64,000 nt of DNA from Chryseolinea soli (GTDB taxonomy: Bacteria > Bacteroidota > Bacteroidia > Cytophagales > Cyclobacteriaceae): the NCBI RefSeq assembly GCF_003589925.1, contig NZ_CP032382.1, positions 2,976,001 through 3,040,000 on the forward strand, given 5' to 3'. The notes under the pieces are model-generated. The model did not search any database. It had not been told where the DNA came from and saw only the letters and a list, made by a program, of their open reading frames with translations. Shown piece by piece: positions 27,116 through 36,481 of the stretch (position 1 is its first letter; each line of letters opens with the position of its first letter). A program made the position numbers and the translations under genes.

Positions 27116-30100
27116 ATGCTTCGTCATTTTTATTTACTCCCGATCTCCATCGCGCTCTTCGCGACCTGCGCTGAAAAAAAACCGACTACACTCTTTGAAG
27201 AACAGCCGGCTGAGAAAACCGGGATCGCTTTTCAAAACACCGTGGTGCAGCAGGGTGAAAATAATGTGCTGAACTATCCGTATTATTTCAACGGCGGCGG
27301 CGTCGCGCTCGGCGATATCAACAACGATGGGTTGATCGATATTTATTTTTCAGGAAATCAGGTCCCCAACAAGCTTTATTTGAACAAAGGAGATTTCTCC
27401 TTTGAAGACATCACCGATAAAGCCGGCGTGGCGCTGGCGCAAGGATGGAAAACCGGCGTGACCATGGCCGATGTGAACCAGGACGGTTGGCTGGATATCT
27501 ACGTGTGCCGTTCGGCGATGAGCGATTCCGCGATGCGGAAAAATCAACTGTTCATTAACCAGGGCAACCTCACGTTTAAAGAAATGGCAGATGCTTATGG
27601 TATTGGAGACGATGCCTATGCTACACAGGCAGCATTTTTTGACTACGATAAAGATGGCGATCAAGATCTTTTTTTATTGAATCACTCCCTCCCTAATTAT
27701 GCGGGCTTTGGCAAGGTGATGCCCAATTTAAAGGCTCAGAAGAACAACGCGTTCGGCAGCAAGCTTTATCGAAACGATCATCTCAAATTCACCGATGTGT
27801 CGCAAAGCGCGGGGCTTGTTAACAATGTGTTGAGCTTTGGTCTGGGTGTAGCCATTTCCGATTTGAACAACGATGGCTGGCCCGATGTGTATGTGTCCAA
27901 CGATTTTAATGAAGAAGACTATCTCTACATCAACAACCACGACGGCACATTTAAGAACGCGATCAAAGATGCCACCGGCCACGTGTCGCTCTACTCTATG
28001 GGTTCCGATATCGCGGACATAAACAACGACGCGCAGCCCGATATCCTCACCCTCGACATGCTTCCGGAAACCAACGAACGCATCAAACTATCGTCGGGCG
28101 ACGATAACTATGATAAATACAATTTGCTGGTAAAATCCGGGTTTCACCGTCAGGCTATGCGCAATATGCTCCAGCTAAACAACGGTGATGGTACATTTTC
28201 GGAGATCGGCCAACTTGCCGGCATTGCGAACACCGACTGGAGTTGGGCCGCACTGGTCACTGATTTTGATGGTGATGGATGGAAGGACGTATTCATTAGC
28301 AACGGCTACGAAAAGGACTACACCAACATGCAGTTTCTCAAATTTGCGGTGGACGGAGAGCTGAAGGCACGTCAGACAGGCATAAAGCTCAGCATGGATG
28401 AGATCCTGAATAACATGCCGTCGATCGAGGTGGGCAATTTTTTCTTCCAAAACAATGGCAACCTCACATTCAGCAAGCGCTCCAGTGCGTGGGGCATCAC
28501 GCGCAACTTCAAATCCAACGGTGCCGCCTATGCCGACCTGGACAACGATGGCGATCCCGACCTGGTGATCAATACCATGAACCAACCCGCAGTGCTCTAC
28601 AAAAACTCGGGTGCGAAAAGCGATTCGGCTAGGTTTCTGAAAATTGATGTGCGCAAACAGAATCTCAAACGTGTCGTAGATGGAACAAAGATCTATGCAT
28701 CTGCTTCCGGTCGCTCGCAATATGTGGAAGTCTCGCCCGTAAGAGGCTTCCAATCGTGCATGGCGGCACCGGTGATGCTGGGTGCAAAAGGCATCGCGAA
28801 GTTCGACTCCATACGCATTGTGTGGCCCGATAACAAAACACAAGTGTTAACCAACGTGGATCCCGCCAAAATACTGGAACCCCGCTACGAGGATGCTACG
28901 GCAACATACGTCTACCCGCAACCGCCCCAAGCCTTGTTCGAAAAAACAACGCTCGCTGAATGGAAGCACGAGCCCCTGGAGATAAACGATTTCAAACGCC
29001 AATTGCTGTTACCAAAATTATATTCGTACTCGGGGCCAAGAATTGCCACCGGCGATGTGAACCACGATGGCTTACAAGACTTTTACACTTGCGGCCCACG
29101 CAAACAAAGTGGCGCGCTCTTCATTCAATCGCCTGATGGATCATTCAAACAACAACCCGAACCGGCCTTCCAAAAAGATAAAGACTTTCAGGACGAAGAC
29201 GCTGCGTTCTTTGACGCCGACGGTGATGGCGACGTGGATCTCTACGTGGTGAGCGGGGGATATATGTCGGAAGAAAAGGACCCGCTCTTACAAGACAGAC
29301 TTTACTTGAACAACGGCAAAGGACATTTCGTAAAAGCCGCAGATGCCATTCCGGCAGAAGCATGGGCCGGCGCTTGCGTGGTACCCTTTGATGTCGATGG
29401 AGATAAGGACGATGATCTCTTTGTAGGCAGTCGTCTGACTCCCGGGCAGTACCCCATCACACCTTCCAGCATGTTGCTGATCAACGACGGCAAAGGACAT
29501 TTCGCGGATGCCATAAAAGATAAGGCCAGTGCCTTACAAGAAGCCGGCATGATCACCTCCGCCACCGCCGCCGATGTGAACAAAGATGGCAAGACCGACC
29601 TGATCGTGGTGGGCGAATGGATGCCCGTAAAAATATTCATCAACAACAACGGCAAACTCGACGATGCCTCCACCACCTGGCTATCCCAGCCCGAACAAGG
29701 CTGGTGGAACGCTGTGCTGGCCGACGACTTTGATGGCGATGGCGACCTGGATGCCGTGGTGGGCAACTATGGCCTGAATCAGCAGTACAATGTGTCGCCG
29801 GAGCATCCGGCCACGTTGGTGTACAAAAATTTTAATAGCGACAGCCAGATCGATTTCTTCTTTTGCTACTATCGCGACGGTGTGTCCTACCCCTATGCCA
29901 GCCGTGATGAGGCCCTCGGACAGGTGGCATTTTTAAAACCGCGCTATCCGGACTACACGTCCTATGCCAACACCACCCTGAAAGCGCTCTTCAAACCCGA
30001 TGAACTGAAAGACACGATAACCCTCCACGCCAACAACCTGGCCTCCCTCTACCTCGAAAATAAGAATGGCCATTTTGAAGCCCATGTTCTGCCCATCGAA

Positions 30101-30400
30101 GCCCAGTTCTCGACCATCCATGCCATCGCCGCGGCCGATGTTGACGGCGACGGCGACAAAGACCTGGTCGTGGGCGGCAACGACAATTACAACCGTGTGC
30201 GCATTGGCGAGTGCGACGCCTTGACGGGCCTCGTGCTGCTGAACGACGGCAAGGGAAACTTCACCCCCCTGAGCAAACCCCGCAGTGGACTGGACATAAA
30301 AGGAGATACCCGCGGCTTGGTCTTCATCCCGACGGCCAAAGGCCTGCGCTTAGTGGCGGGCGTTACCGGACAACTGGTGCAGGAATATAACGTGAGGTGA
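27116..30400 (+). CDS. VCBS/FG-GAP repeat lipoprotein with ASPIC/UnbV domain
   Basis: Large exported protein of 1094 residues, probably a lipoprotein (hydrophobic leader ending ALFATC, Cys 18). It contains many calcium-loop repeats of the FG-GAP/VCBS type, such as DINNDGLIDIYF, DVNQDGWLDIYV, DFDGDGWKDVFI, DADGDGDVDLYV and DVDGDGDKDLVV. These fall in two blocks separated by an ASPIC/UnbV-like domain near residues 525-600 (RGFQSCMAAPVMLGAKG, IRIVWPDNKTQ). These domains build beta-propellers that bind calcium and often sit beside SusC/SusD loci in this phylum. A role in surface binding is inference. Confidence 0.9.
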   Translation: MLRHFYLLPISIALFATCAEKKPTTLFEEQPAEKTGIAFQNTVVQQGENNVLNYPYYFNGGGVALGDINNDGLIDIYFSGNQVPNKLYLNKGDFSFEDITDKAGVALAQGWKTGVTMADVNQDGWLDIYVCRSAMSDSAMRKNQLFINQGNLTFKEMADAYGIGDDAYATQAAFFDYDKDGDQDLFLLNHSLPNYAGFGKVMPNLKAQKNNAFGSKLYRNDHLKFTDVSQSAGLVNNVLSFGLGVAISDLNNDGWPDVYVSNDFNEEDYLYINNHDGTFKNAIKDATGHVSLYSMGSDIADINNDAQPDILTLDMLPETNERIKLSSGDDNYDKYNLLVKSGFHRQAMRNMLQLNNGDGTFSEIGQLAGIANTDWSWAALVTDFDGDGWKDVFISNGYEKDYTNMQFLKFAVDGELKARQTGIKLSMDEILNNMPSIEVGNFFFQNNGNLTFSKRSSAWGITRNFKSNGAAYADLDNDGDPDLVINTMNQPAVLYKNSGAKSDSARFLKIDVRKQNLKRVVDGTKIYASASGRSQYVEVSPVRGFQSCMAAPVMLGAKGIAKFDSIRIVWPDNKTQVLTNVDPAKILEPRYEDATATYVYPQPPQALFEKTTLAEWKHEPLEINDFKRQLLLPKLYSYSGPRIATGDVNHDGLQDFYTCGPRKQSGALFIQSPDGSFKQQPEPAFQKDKDFQDEDAAFFDADGDGDVDLYVVSGGYMSEEKDPLLQDRLYLNNGKGHFVKAADAIPAEAWAGACVVPFDVDGDKDDDLFVGSRLTPGQYPITPSSMLLINDGKGHFADAIKDKASALQEAGMITSATAADVNKDGKTDLIVVGEWMPVKIFINNNGKLDDASTTWLSQPEQGWWNAVLADDFDGDGDLDAVVGNYGLNQQYNVSPEHPATLVYKNFNSDSQIDFFFCYYRDGVSYPYASRDEALGQVAFLKPRYPDYTSYANTTLKALFKPDELKDTITLHANNLASLYLENKNGHFEAHVLPIEAQFSTIHAIAAADVDGDGDKDLVVGGNDNYNRVRIGECDALTGLVLLNDGKGNFTPLSKPRSGLDIKGDTRGLVFIPTAKGLRLVAGVTGQLVQEYNVR

Positions 30401-30448
30401 CGCTGCCGGTCGTCGGTCGCGTCCTGGGTGGAATTATCTGGTAATTAC

Positions 30449-30478
30449 TTTCATCCTGATAAACGTCCTCTATATTTG
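30449..30478 (+). promoter_or_regulatory. Bacteroidota-type promoter for the glycosyltransferase operon
   Basis: TATATTTG at 30471-30478 matches the TAnnTTTG -7 box exactly, and TTTC 18 bases upstream is one base from the TTTG -33 box. The predicted start falls near 30485, giving a leader of about 15 bases before the TTG start codon at 30500. Confidence 0.55.
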
Positions 30479-30499
30479 TGATCGATAAACCAGCTTTCC

Positions 30500-31600
30500 T
30501 TGCAAATTTTAGAGATTTCGTTTTATGTCGTCGTAGGGATACAAATCGTTTATTTCCTGGTCTACTGTATTGCTTTTTCCAAAAAGCAGGCCGAGAAACA
30601 GGCGGTGGCCCTGCCCGTGTCGGTTATCATTTGCGCCCACGATGAAGAGGAAAATCTGAAGGAGCTCATCCCCCTGCTGCTGGCGCAGGATCATCCCGAA
30701 TTTGAGATCATTATCGTGGACGACCGTTCCAACGACGGCACGTTCGACCTGCTGCTGACGGAAACGGGCAAAGACCACAGGCTCAAGATGGTGCACGTGA
30801 ACCGCACCCCGCCGCACGTCGACACCAAGAAATACGCCCTCACCCTGGGCATCAAATCGGCGCGTTACGAATGGATCCTTCTGACGGATGCCGATTGCCG
30901 TCCGTCTGGAAAGGACTGGATCTCGGCCATGAGCACGCAGTTTAGCGATACCACCCAGTTTGTGTTGGGATACGCGCCATATATGCGCAAATCCGGCGTG
31001 CTGAACGCCTTTATCCGGTTCGACACGTTGGTGACGGCCATCCAATACATCGCCTTTGCCTTGCTGGGCCGGCCCTACATGGGCGTGGGGCGAAACCTGG
31101 CCTACCGACGGTCTAACTTCCTGGAAGTAAAGGGTTTCAATAACCTTTTGAATGTGACCGGGGGCGACGACGACCTGTTTGTGAACCGTCATGCCAAGGG
31201 CAGCAATACGGCTGTGCGCATGGGGGCCGCTTCGCTCACCCATTCCTTTCCCAAGACTACCTGGAAGGCTTTCTATAACCAAAAGGTCCGCCATTTGTCC
31301 GTGGGCCGGAGATACCGGATCATCCCTCGCTTTTTTCTGGGATTGTTCATGATCACCTGGCTGCTCTCGTGGTTCGGGGGCATTGGGTTGGCGTTCTTTT
31401 CGGAGCAATATTATATCATCCTGGGGCTGTTGGTTTTGCGAACAATCGTGTTCACCATCACAACTCAGGTGGCCGCAAAAACGTTAGGAGAGAGGTTCGA
31501 GGGTTGGGCAGTGCCGGTTTTAGATTTTATTTATGCCTTTTATTATCTTGTCACCGGCCTTGCGGCGTCTGTAACAAAAAAAGTACGATGGAAGAATTAG
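30500..31600 (+). CDS. Membrane glycosyltransferase, family 2
   Basis: Processive-type GT2 enzyme of 366 residues. One N-terminal helix (about 7-28) precedes the GT-A catalytic domain with VSVIICAHDEEENL, IVDDRSNDGT (metal and nucleotide binding), the DxD-like TDADCRPS, and VTGGDDDLF. Two or three C-terminal helices follow. An in-frame stop at 30479-30481 and lack of other starts point to TTG at 30500. It overlaps the next gene (ECF sigma factor) by 13 bases. The product of the reaction is not predictable. Confidence 0.88.
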   Translation: MQILEISFYVVVGIQIVYFLVYCIAFSKKQAEKQAVALPVSVIICAHDEEENLKELIPLLLAQDHPEFEIIIVDDRSNDGTFDLLLTETGKDHRLKMVHVNRTPPHVDTKKYALTLGIKSARYEWILLTDADCRPSGKDWISAMSTQFSDTTQFVLGYAPYMRKSGVLNAFIRFDTLVTAIQYIAFALLGRPYMGVGRNLAYRRSNFLEVKGFNNLLNVTGGDDDLFVNRHAKGSNTAVRMGAASLTHSFPKTTWKAFYNQKVRHLSVGRRYRIIPRFFLGLFMITWLLSWFGGIGLAFFSEQYYIILGLLVLRTIVFTITTQVAAKTLGERFEGWAVPVLDFIYAFYYLVTGLAASVTKKVRWKN

Positions 31601-32196
31601 AAAATAGGTTTTCATCTAAGGCACTCGAGGATTTCAAGCTGATAGACATGGCGGTGGGGGGTGACGATAAAGCCTACGCTAAATTGTTACAACGCTACAA
31701 ACGCCCTGTGTACCACATGATCCTGAAAATGGTACGCAACGTCGACGATGCCGAAGACCTGACCATCGAATCGTTTGCCAAGTCGTTTCGCAGCCTGCAC
31801 CGCTTCAAGAAGGATTTCACGTTCAGCACGTGGCTGTTTCGCATTGCCACCAACAACACCATCGACTTCATCCGCAAGAAAAAACTCAACACGCTCAGCA
31901 TCGAAAATACCTTCACCGACGACGACGGCCAATCCGTTTCCATCGATGTGGAAGACGAAAACCTGGATCCACAGGAAGAGGCCATCAAGGCCCAGAAAGC
32001 CGAACTGATCCAGATCTTCGTAGACAAGCTGCCCGGTAAATACCAAAAGCTGGTACGGCTCCGCTATTTCCACGAACTGTCGTACGAAGAAATTGCCGAA
32101 GAATTGGACGCCCCGCTGGGTACGGTAAAGGCCCAGCTTCACCGCGCCCGCGAGTTGATGTTCGACATGGTGAAGAACAAAAGGGATCACATCTAA
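31588..32196 (+). CDS. RNA polymerase sigma factor, ECF type
   Basis: Sigma-70 family protein of 202 residues with region 2 (YHMILKMVRNVDDAEDLTIESF ... FSTWLFRIATNNTIDFIR) and region 4 (LPGKYQKLVRLRYFHELSYEEIAEELDAPLGTVKAQLHRAR). A long acidic linker (about residues 108-135) joins them. ATG at 31588 lies inside the glycosyltransferase gene; the overlap of 13 bases suggests translational coupling. No anti-sigma gene is adjacent; the next gene is rsmG. The targets are unknown. Confidence 0.92.
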   Translation: MEELENRFSSKALEDFKLIDMAVGGDDKAYAKLLQRYKRPVYHMILKMVRNVDDAEDLTIESFAKSFRSLHRFKKDFTFSTWLFRIATNNTIDFIRKKKLNTLSIENTFTDDDGQSVSIDVEDENLDPQEEAIKAQKAELIQIFVDKLPGKYQKLVRLRYFHELSYEEIAEELDAPLGTVKAQLHRARELMFDMVKNKRDHI

Positions 32197-32238
32197 TCAC
32201 ATACCGCAAGCCGCGGGAATCTACCAAGCAACCTCATC

Positions 32239-32868
32239 TTGCCATCCGCCGACATTATATTCCACTATTTTCCGGACCTCACGGAAAAACAAAAAACACA
32301 GTTCACCAAACTGTTCCCACTCTACCAGGAATGGAACGACAAGATCAACGTCGTTTCCCGCAAGGACATCGACAACCTGTACGTCAATCACGTGCTCCAC
32401 TCGCTGGGCATTGCCAAGGTGAACACGTTTAAACCCGGCGCTTCCGTGCTGGATGTCGGCACCGGTGGAGGCTTTCCCGGCATACCACTGGCCATCCTTT
32501 TCCCGGAAACGCAATTTCATTTGGTGGACTCCATTGGCAAGAAGATCACGGTTGTGAATGCCGTGGCCGAAGGTTTGGGACTGAAAAACGTGAAAGCGGA
32601 ACAAGTCCGTGCAGAGCAGATCAAGGGCGAATATGATTTTATTGTGAGCCGGGCCGTCACGCGATTGAAGGAGTTTTATGGGTGGATCAATAAAAAAGTG
32701 AAGAAGCAATCGGTTCACGACCTCTACAACGGCATTCTCTATTTAAAGGGCGGCGATCTGGAGGAGGAGTTGGGTGAACTGCACAGACCCTACCAGCTTT
32801 TTGACTTGCCGGATTATTTCAAGGAGGAATTTTTTGAAACCAAGAAAGTGGTTTACGTGCCGCTTTAA
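32239..32868 (+). CDS. rsmG: 16S rRNA (guanine-527-N7)-methyltransferase
   Basis: Methylates G527 of 16S rRNA using S-adenosylmethionine. It has 209 residues, with the SAM-binding motif VLDVGTGGGFPGIPLAILFP and the preceding RKDIDNLYVNHVLHSL typical of RsmG. The likely start is TTG at 32239, 42 bases after the sigma factor. The family is well conserved, so the identity is secure. Confidence 0.94.
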   Translation: MPSADIIFHYFPDLTEKQKTQFTKLFPLYQEWNDKINVVSRKDIDNLYVNHVLHSLGIAKVNTFKPGASVLDVGTGGGFPGIPLAILFPETQFHLVDSIGKKITVVNAVAEGLGLKNVKAEQVRAEQIKGEYDFIVSRAVTRLKEFYGWINKKVKKQSVHDLYNGILYLKGGDLEEELGELHRPYQLFDLPDYFKEEFFETKKVVYVPL

Positions 32869-32996
32869 ATGGGTGAAAAGCCCATACTAACAACCGTCAG
32901 TTTTTCGCCGTTCACCCCTTTGGATTTCCCCTCATCAGGATGTAATCGTTTGCTATTTTCAGTATTTTTTCTAACTATTGTAGTCCTGAAGCCCGA

Positions 32997-33536
32997 ATGA
33001 GAAAGATCCTTTCTATAGTACTCTCCCTGCTCCTGCTCATGAATGTGCTGGGGTACTATGGTGTTTTCATGGGACTGCATTACAAAAACTCCCAGGACCT
33101 CATGCAGCGCTTCGACGCCAACGACTATGGCGAACAGGAGACCGTAACGATCAAGGTGCCGCTAGCCCTTCCTTATGCTTCCGACGATGACCAATTTGAA
33201 CGGGTAGACGGAGAGTTGGAACACAATGGCGAGTTCTACCGCCTGGTGAAACAACGCCTGCACCAGGATACTTTATATATGGTTTGCTACAAGGACAACC
33301 AAAGCAAGCGGATCAAACAGGCCCTGGCCGATTATGTAAAAACCTTCACCGACAAGCCCGCGGATGCAAAATCTTCCGGCAAGGTGATCCAAAACTTTAT
33401 CAAGGACTACATCAGCAGTGTCATCAAAATAGAATCCGCGACCGATGGATGGGAGAATCCCCTTTCTTTCTTTGCCATCGAGCACACCTATCATCATTCG
33501 GTCGTTTCCCTCGTAAAACACCCACCCAAAGCCTGA
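32997..33536 (+). CDS. Hypothetical exported or membrane-anchored protein
   Basis: Unrecognised protein of 179 residues. The N-terminus MRKILSIVLSLLLLMNVLGYYGVF is a strong hydrophobic helix, either a signal anchor or an uncleaved signal. The rest is soluble and polar, and ends with IEHTYHHSVVSLVKHPPKA, which is His-rich. No known domain was seen. It begins 128 bases after rsmG with its own ATG, and about 210 bases follow before the next gene. Confidence 0.6.
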   Translation: MRKILSIVLSLLLLMNVLGYYGVFMGLHYKNSQDLMQRFDANDYGEQETVTIKVPLALPYASDDDQFERVDGELEHNGEFYRLVKQRLHQDTLYMVCYKDNQSKRIKQALADYVKTFTDKPADAKSSGKVIQNFIKDYISSVIKIESATDGWENPLSFFAIEHTYHHSVVSLVKHPPKA

Positions 33537-33745
33537 GTCGCGAATTGTGCGATCAAGACTTTCTTGTCGTCGCAGACAAGCGTCATTTTCCATCTTTTAT
33601 TCTTTAGTCAAATGTGAAAACCGGTAAGCGTGCTTGCCAGTCTTCATAAGCAACATGCGGATTTATTTTTCGCAGAGGCAAACACAAAGTCGCGGCGTAC
33701 GGACATTGTGAGGAATGAAGTGTAACTAACCAAACCAAGTCATAT

Positions 33746-34687
33746 ATGAAGAGAATTTTTACAATTTTACTATTGTCGAGCCTGGGGTGCCTACACCTGC
33801 AGGCGCAGACGATAAACGATGGGTTTATGATGCCAAAGAAGACATTGTGTACGGGCCTTCTCTATACCCACGATCAGTGGACCAAGTATTGGGAGGGGAC
33901 ATTGAAGCGTGAAAATGGAAACATCGGCACCATCACCACCCAAAGCGTAATGTGGATGGGCACCTACGGCATTACCGACAAATTGAATGTCATTGCCATG
34001 TTGCCTTATGTGAAGACCAAGGCCAGCATGGGTACACTCCACTCCATGGAAGGCATACAAGACATCACCGTGGCGTTGAAGTATAACTTCTTTGCACACA
34101 AGACGGAGAAATTCAACCTCCGTTTCTTTGGTGTGGGTGCCTTCTCTACACCCCTAACAGACTACACGCCCGACTTCCTGCCCTTGTCGCTTGGCTTGGC
34201 CAGCACCACGGGATCGGCAAGACTCACGGGATACTTTGCGCTTTCGCAAGGATGGTTTATCAATGCTTCCGGAGCCTACACGCTCCGTTCGAACGTTACG
34301 CTGGATCGCCCGTCTTACTACGACGACGGTCAGCTGTACAACACCGATGAAGTGAAGATGCCGAACGTGTTTGATTACAGCGTCAGCATCGGATATCGCG
34401 CGCATGGATTGCAGGCACAACTTGACTTCATGCGACAAAATACTTTAGGAGGTGTTGACATTCGTCGCCAGGATATGCCCTTTGTTTCCAACCGTATGAA
34501 CTACAGCAAGGGTGGAGCGCTCGTCATGTACTACCTGCCCCAACCCCGCGGCCTGGCCGTGAGAGGCGCAGTGACGTATACCCTGGACGGCCGCAATGTT
34601 GGTCAGTCCACCACGCTGATGGGCGGCTTAATGTACACTTTCATCTTCAAGAAAAACGAGACTACTACCGACGTATATGAGAACTAA
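33746..34687 (+). CDS. Outer-membrane-like beta-barrel protein
   Basis: Exported protein of 313 residues. A signal peptide (MKRIFTILLLSSLGCLHLQAQ) precedes a sequence of alternating hydrophobic and polar residues with many Tyr, Gly and Thr, such as VMWMGTYGITDKLNVIAMLPYVKTKA, ending in GLMYTFIFKKN, consistent with a beta-barrel. It resembles the transporter/alpha-amylase-like barrels annotated near phenol-degradation genes, but I cannot name the family firmly. It overlaps the following PAP2 lipoprotein by 11 bases, so the two are translated together and probably function together. Confidence 0.7.
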   Translation: MKRIFTILLLSSLGCLHLQAQTINDGFMMPKKTLCTGLLYTHDQWTKYWEGTLKRENGNIGTITTQSVMWMGTYGITDKLNVIAMLPYVKTKASMGTLHSMEGIQDITVALKYNFFAHKTEKFNLRFFGVGAFSTPLTDYTPDFLPLSLGLASTTGSARLTGYFALSQGWFINASGAYTLRSNVTLDRPSYYDDGQLYNTDEVKMPNVFDYSVSIGYRAHGLQAQLDFMRQNTLGGVDIRRQDMPFVSNRMNYSKGGALVMYYLPQPRGLAVRGAVTYTLDGRNVGQSTTLMGGLMYTFIFKKNETTTDVYEN

Positions 34688-36230
34688 ATTTTATACAAGA
34701 TTTATACTGGCAGCAATAGCCTGTCTGGTGTTTGCGACCAGCTGTGATAAAAGCATCACCCTTACCGAACAACTCACGCCCCTGAAACCGGCGGACAATG
34801 ATGCCGATGCCGGCAATTGGTCGATGGTGCTGATGACCAGCCCCTCCCAGGTTGCTGTGGCAGCGCCCGCCGCGGTAACATCCGACGCTTACCTGGCCGA
34901 GTTGGCATCGCTGAAAGATATCCAAAGCAAGCTCAACCAAAACCAACGCAATGCCATCGACTATTGGAGTGGCGGTGGTGTGCTGCGCTGGAACCAGATC
35001 TTCCGCGAACTGGTTGCCCGCTACAATCTTCCTCCCTCGCCGAATGCTGATGGAAGCTATCCCGTACCGGATGCGGAGAACCCTTTTGCCAATCCTCAGT
35101 TCCCGTTCTCCAATCCTCCATATGCATCGCGTTCGTATGCGTATGTGAGCGCAACGATCTATGATGCACTGAAAGCAGCGTGGTATTACAAATATCTCTA
35201 CAACCGAGCTGCACCTTACCAAACGGACAGTGGCGTAACGGCGCTGGTGCCGCAATCCGATTTGCCTGCCTATCCTTCGGAAGACGCCGTGATGTCGGGC
35301 GCGGCTGCGGAAATGTTGAAAGTGCTTTTCCCTGCTGCCGTAGAGGAAATTACATTGAAGGCCGGCGAGCAACGCAACGCTGCGTTGTGGGCGGGCAAAG
35401 CAACATCGAGCGATATTGCTGCTGGATTGGCACTGGGTAAATCCGTGGCCGAGCTTTTTAAAGCACGTGCGGCAAACGACGGTATGAAAACCGCCGGTGG
35501 CAACAAGGCATTATGGGAAGCCCTGAAAGATAATGCAACAACGCGTGGCGATGTGGCCTGGGCCAGTCTGGAGACGCCTCCGCGCCCGCCCATGCTTCCA
35601 TTCTTCTATAAGGTGACACCTTTCAAAATGACCTATGACAATATTGTAGCACTGCGTCCCGGACCACCTCCGGTTGCCTTCAGCACAGAAATGAATGGCG
35701 AAGTAGAAGAGGTGAAATGGTACTCCACCAACCTGACGCGCGAACGCCTGGCTATCGTACATAAGTGGGCTGATGGCGTGGGCACCTACACACCTGCCGG
35801 ACACTGGAACGACATTGCCGCTGAACATATCCGCGACGCAAATTATAGCGAAGTGCGCGCTGCCCGTGCCTTTGCCCTGTTGAACATGACCATGCACAAC
35901 GCAGCCGTTGCTTGTTGGGATACGAAGTTTTTCTATTTCAACGCACGTCCTTGTCAGCTTGACAATTCAATTAAGACGGGAACCGGGGTGCCGAATTTCC
36001 CGGCGTATGTGTCGGGTCACTCTACGTTCTCCGCTTCGGGTGCGGCAATATTGTCCTACCTGTTCCCGGATCATGCCGGTGACTTCGAAGCGTACGCTAA
36101 CGAGGCTTCGATGTCGCGTTTGTATGCCGGTATTCACTATCGCTCGGATTGCACCGGTGGTCTTACCTTAGGAAAATCGGTCGGTAATTTCCTCGTTGAC
36201 AATTTCGCAAAAGGCGACGGCGCGGATTGA
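34677..36230 (+). CDS. Vanadium haloperoxidase/PAP2-superfamily lipoprotein
   Basis: Exported phosphatase/haloperoxidase-fold protein of 517 residues, with lipobox VFATSC (Cys 23). The metal-oxoanion site is complete: Lys 417 and Arg 424 in KFFYFNARP, His 448 in SGHSTFS, and Arg 481, His 487 and Asp 491 in SRLYAGIHYRSD. It could bind vanadate (haloperoxidase) or phosphate (acid phosphatase); the sequence alone does not decide. It overlaps the barrel gene by 11 bases. Confidence 0.87.
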   Translation: MRTKFYTRFILAAIACLVFATSCDKSITLTEQLTPLKPADNDADAGNWSMVLMTSPSQVAVAAPAAVTSDAYLAELASLKDIQSKLNQNQRNAIDYWSGGGVLRWNQIFRELVARYNLPPSPNADGSYPVPDAENPFANPQFPFSNPPYASRSYAYVSATIYDALKAAWYYKYLYNRAAPYQTDSGVTALVPQSDLPAYPSEDAVMSGAAAEMLKVLFPAAVEEITLKAGEQRNAALWAGKATSSDIAAGLALGKSVAELFKARAANDGMKTAGGNKALWEALKDNATTRGDVAWASLETPPRPPMLPFFYKVTPFKMTYDNIVALRPGPPPVAFSTEMNGEVEEVKWYSTNLTRERLAIVHKWADGVGTYTPAGHWNDIAAEHIRDANYSEVRAARAFALLNMTMHNAAVACWDTKFFYFNARPCQLDNSIKTGTGVPNFPAYVSGHSTFSASGAAILSYLFPDHAGDFEAYANEASMSRLYAGIHYRSDCTGGLTLGKSVGNFLVDNFAKGDGAD

Positions 36231-36243
36231 TTTTAATAGTGGC

Positions 36244-36283
36244 GAATCTGTATGCTGAGTATTATCACTCGGCGTACAGATTC
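36244..36283 (+). terminator. Seventeen-pair hairpin after the PAP2 gene
   Basis: The arms at 36244-36260 and 36267-36283 pair over 17 positions with a six-base loop, including two G-U wobbles. The wobbles favour the plus-strand RNA, since the opposite strand would carry A-C mismatches. It begins 14 bases after the PAP2 stop, so it probably ends or stabilises that transcript. There is no long T-run. Confidence 0.6.
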
Positions 36284-36343
36284 TTAACAATATTCATTCC
36301 GTCCAGCGGAGACGTTGGGTCTCTTGGGCGGCAGGAAGCTGAA

Positions 36344-36368
36344 CATGTTGGTGAAGAACACCAACATG
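36344..36368. repeat. Hairpin repeat, copy D
   Basis: Perfect ten-pair stem: CATGTTGGTG, loop AAGAA, CACCAACATG. It matches copy C at 17659 except for one compensated pair and shares its flanks GAA and GGC. It lies in the 251-base gap between two convergent genes (PAP2 lipoprotein and PlsC); the rest of that gap shows nothing more beyond the 36244 hairpin. Confidence 0.75.
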
Positions 36369-36481
36369 GGCGACAGGGCAATAAAAATATAAGGTCATCC
36401 GCCGAAAGGCGTATGATAAAGATGGGTTAGAGTTATCCGGGTAAGGCCTTTTTTTCATACGGGAAGGCCTTCCCGGTGATT

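Noticed and set aside
36227..36430. Small plus-strand frame of 67 codons
   Set aside because: It runs through the 17-pair hairpin and repeat copy D and has no protein-like features.
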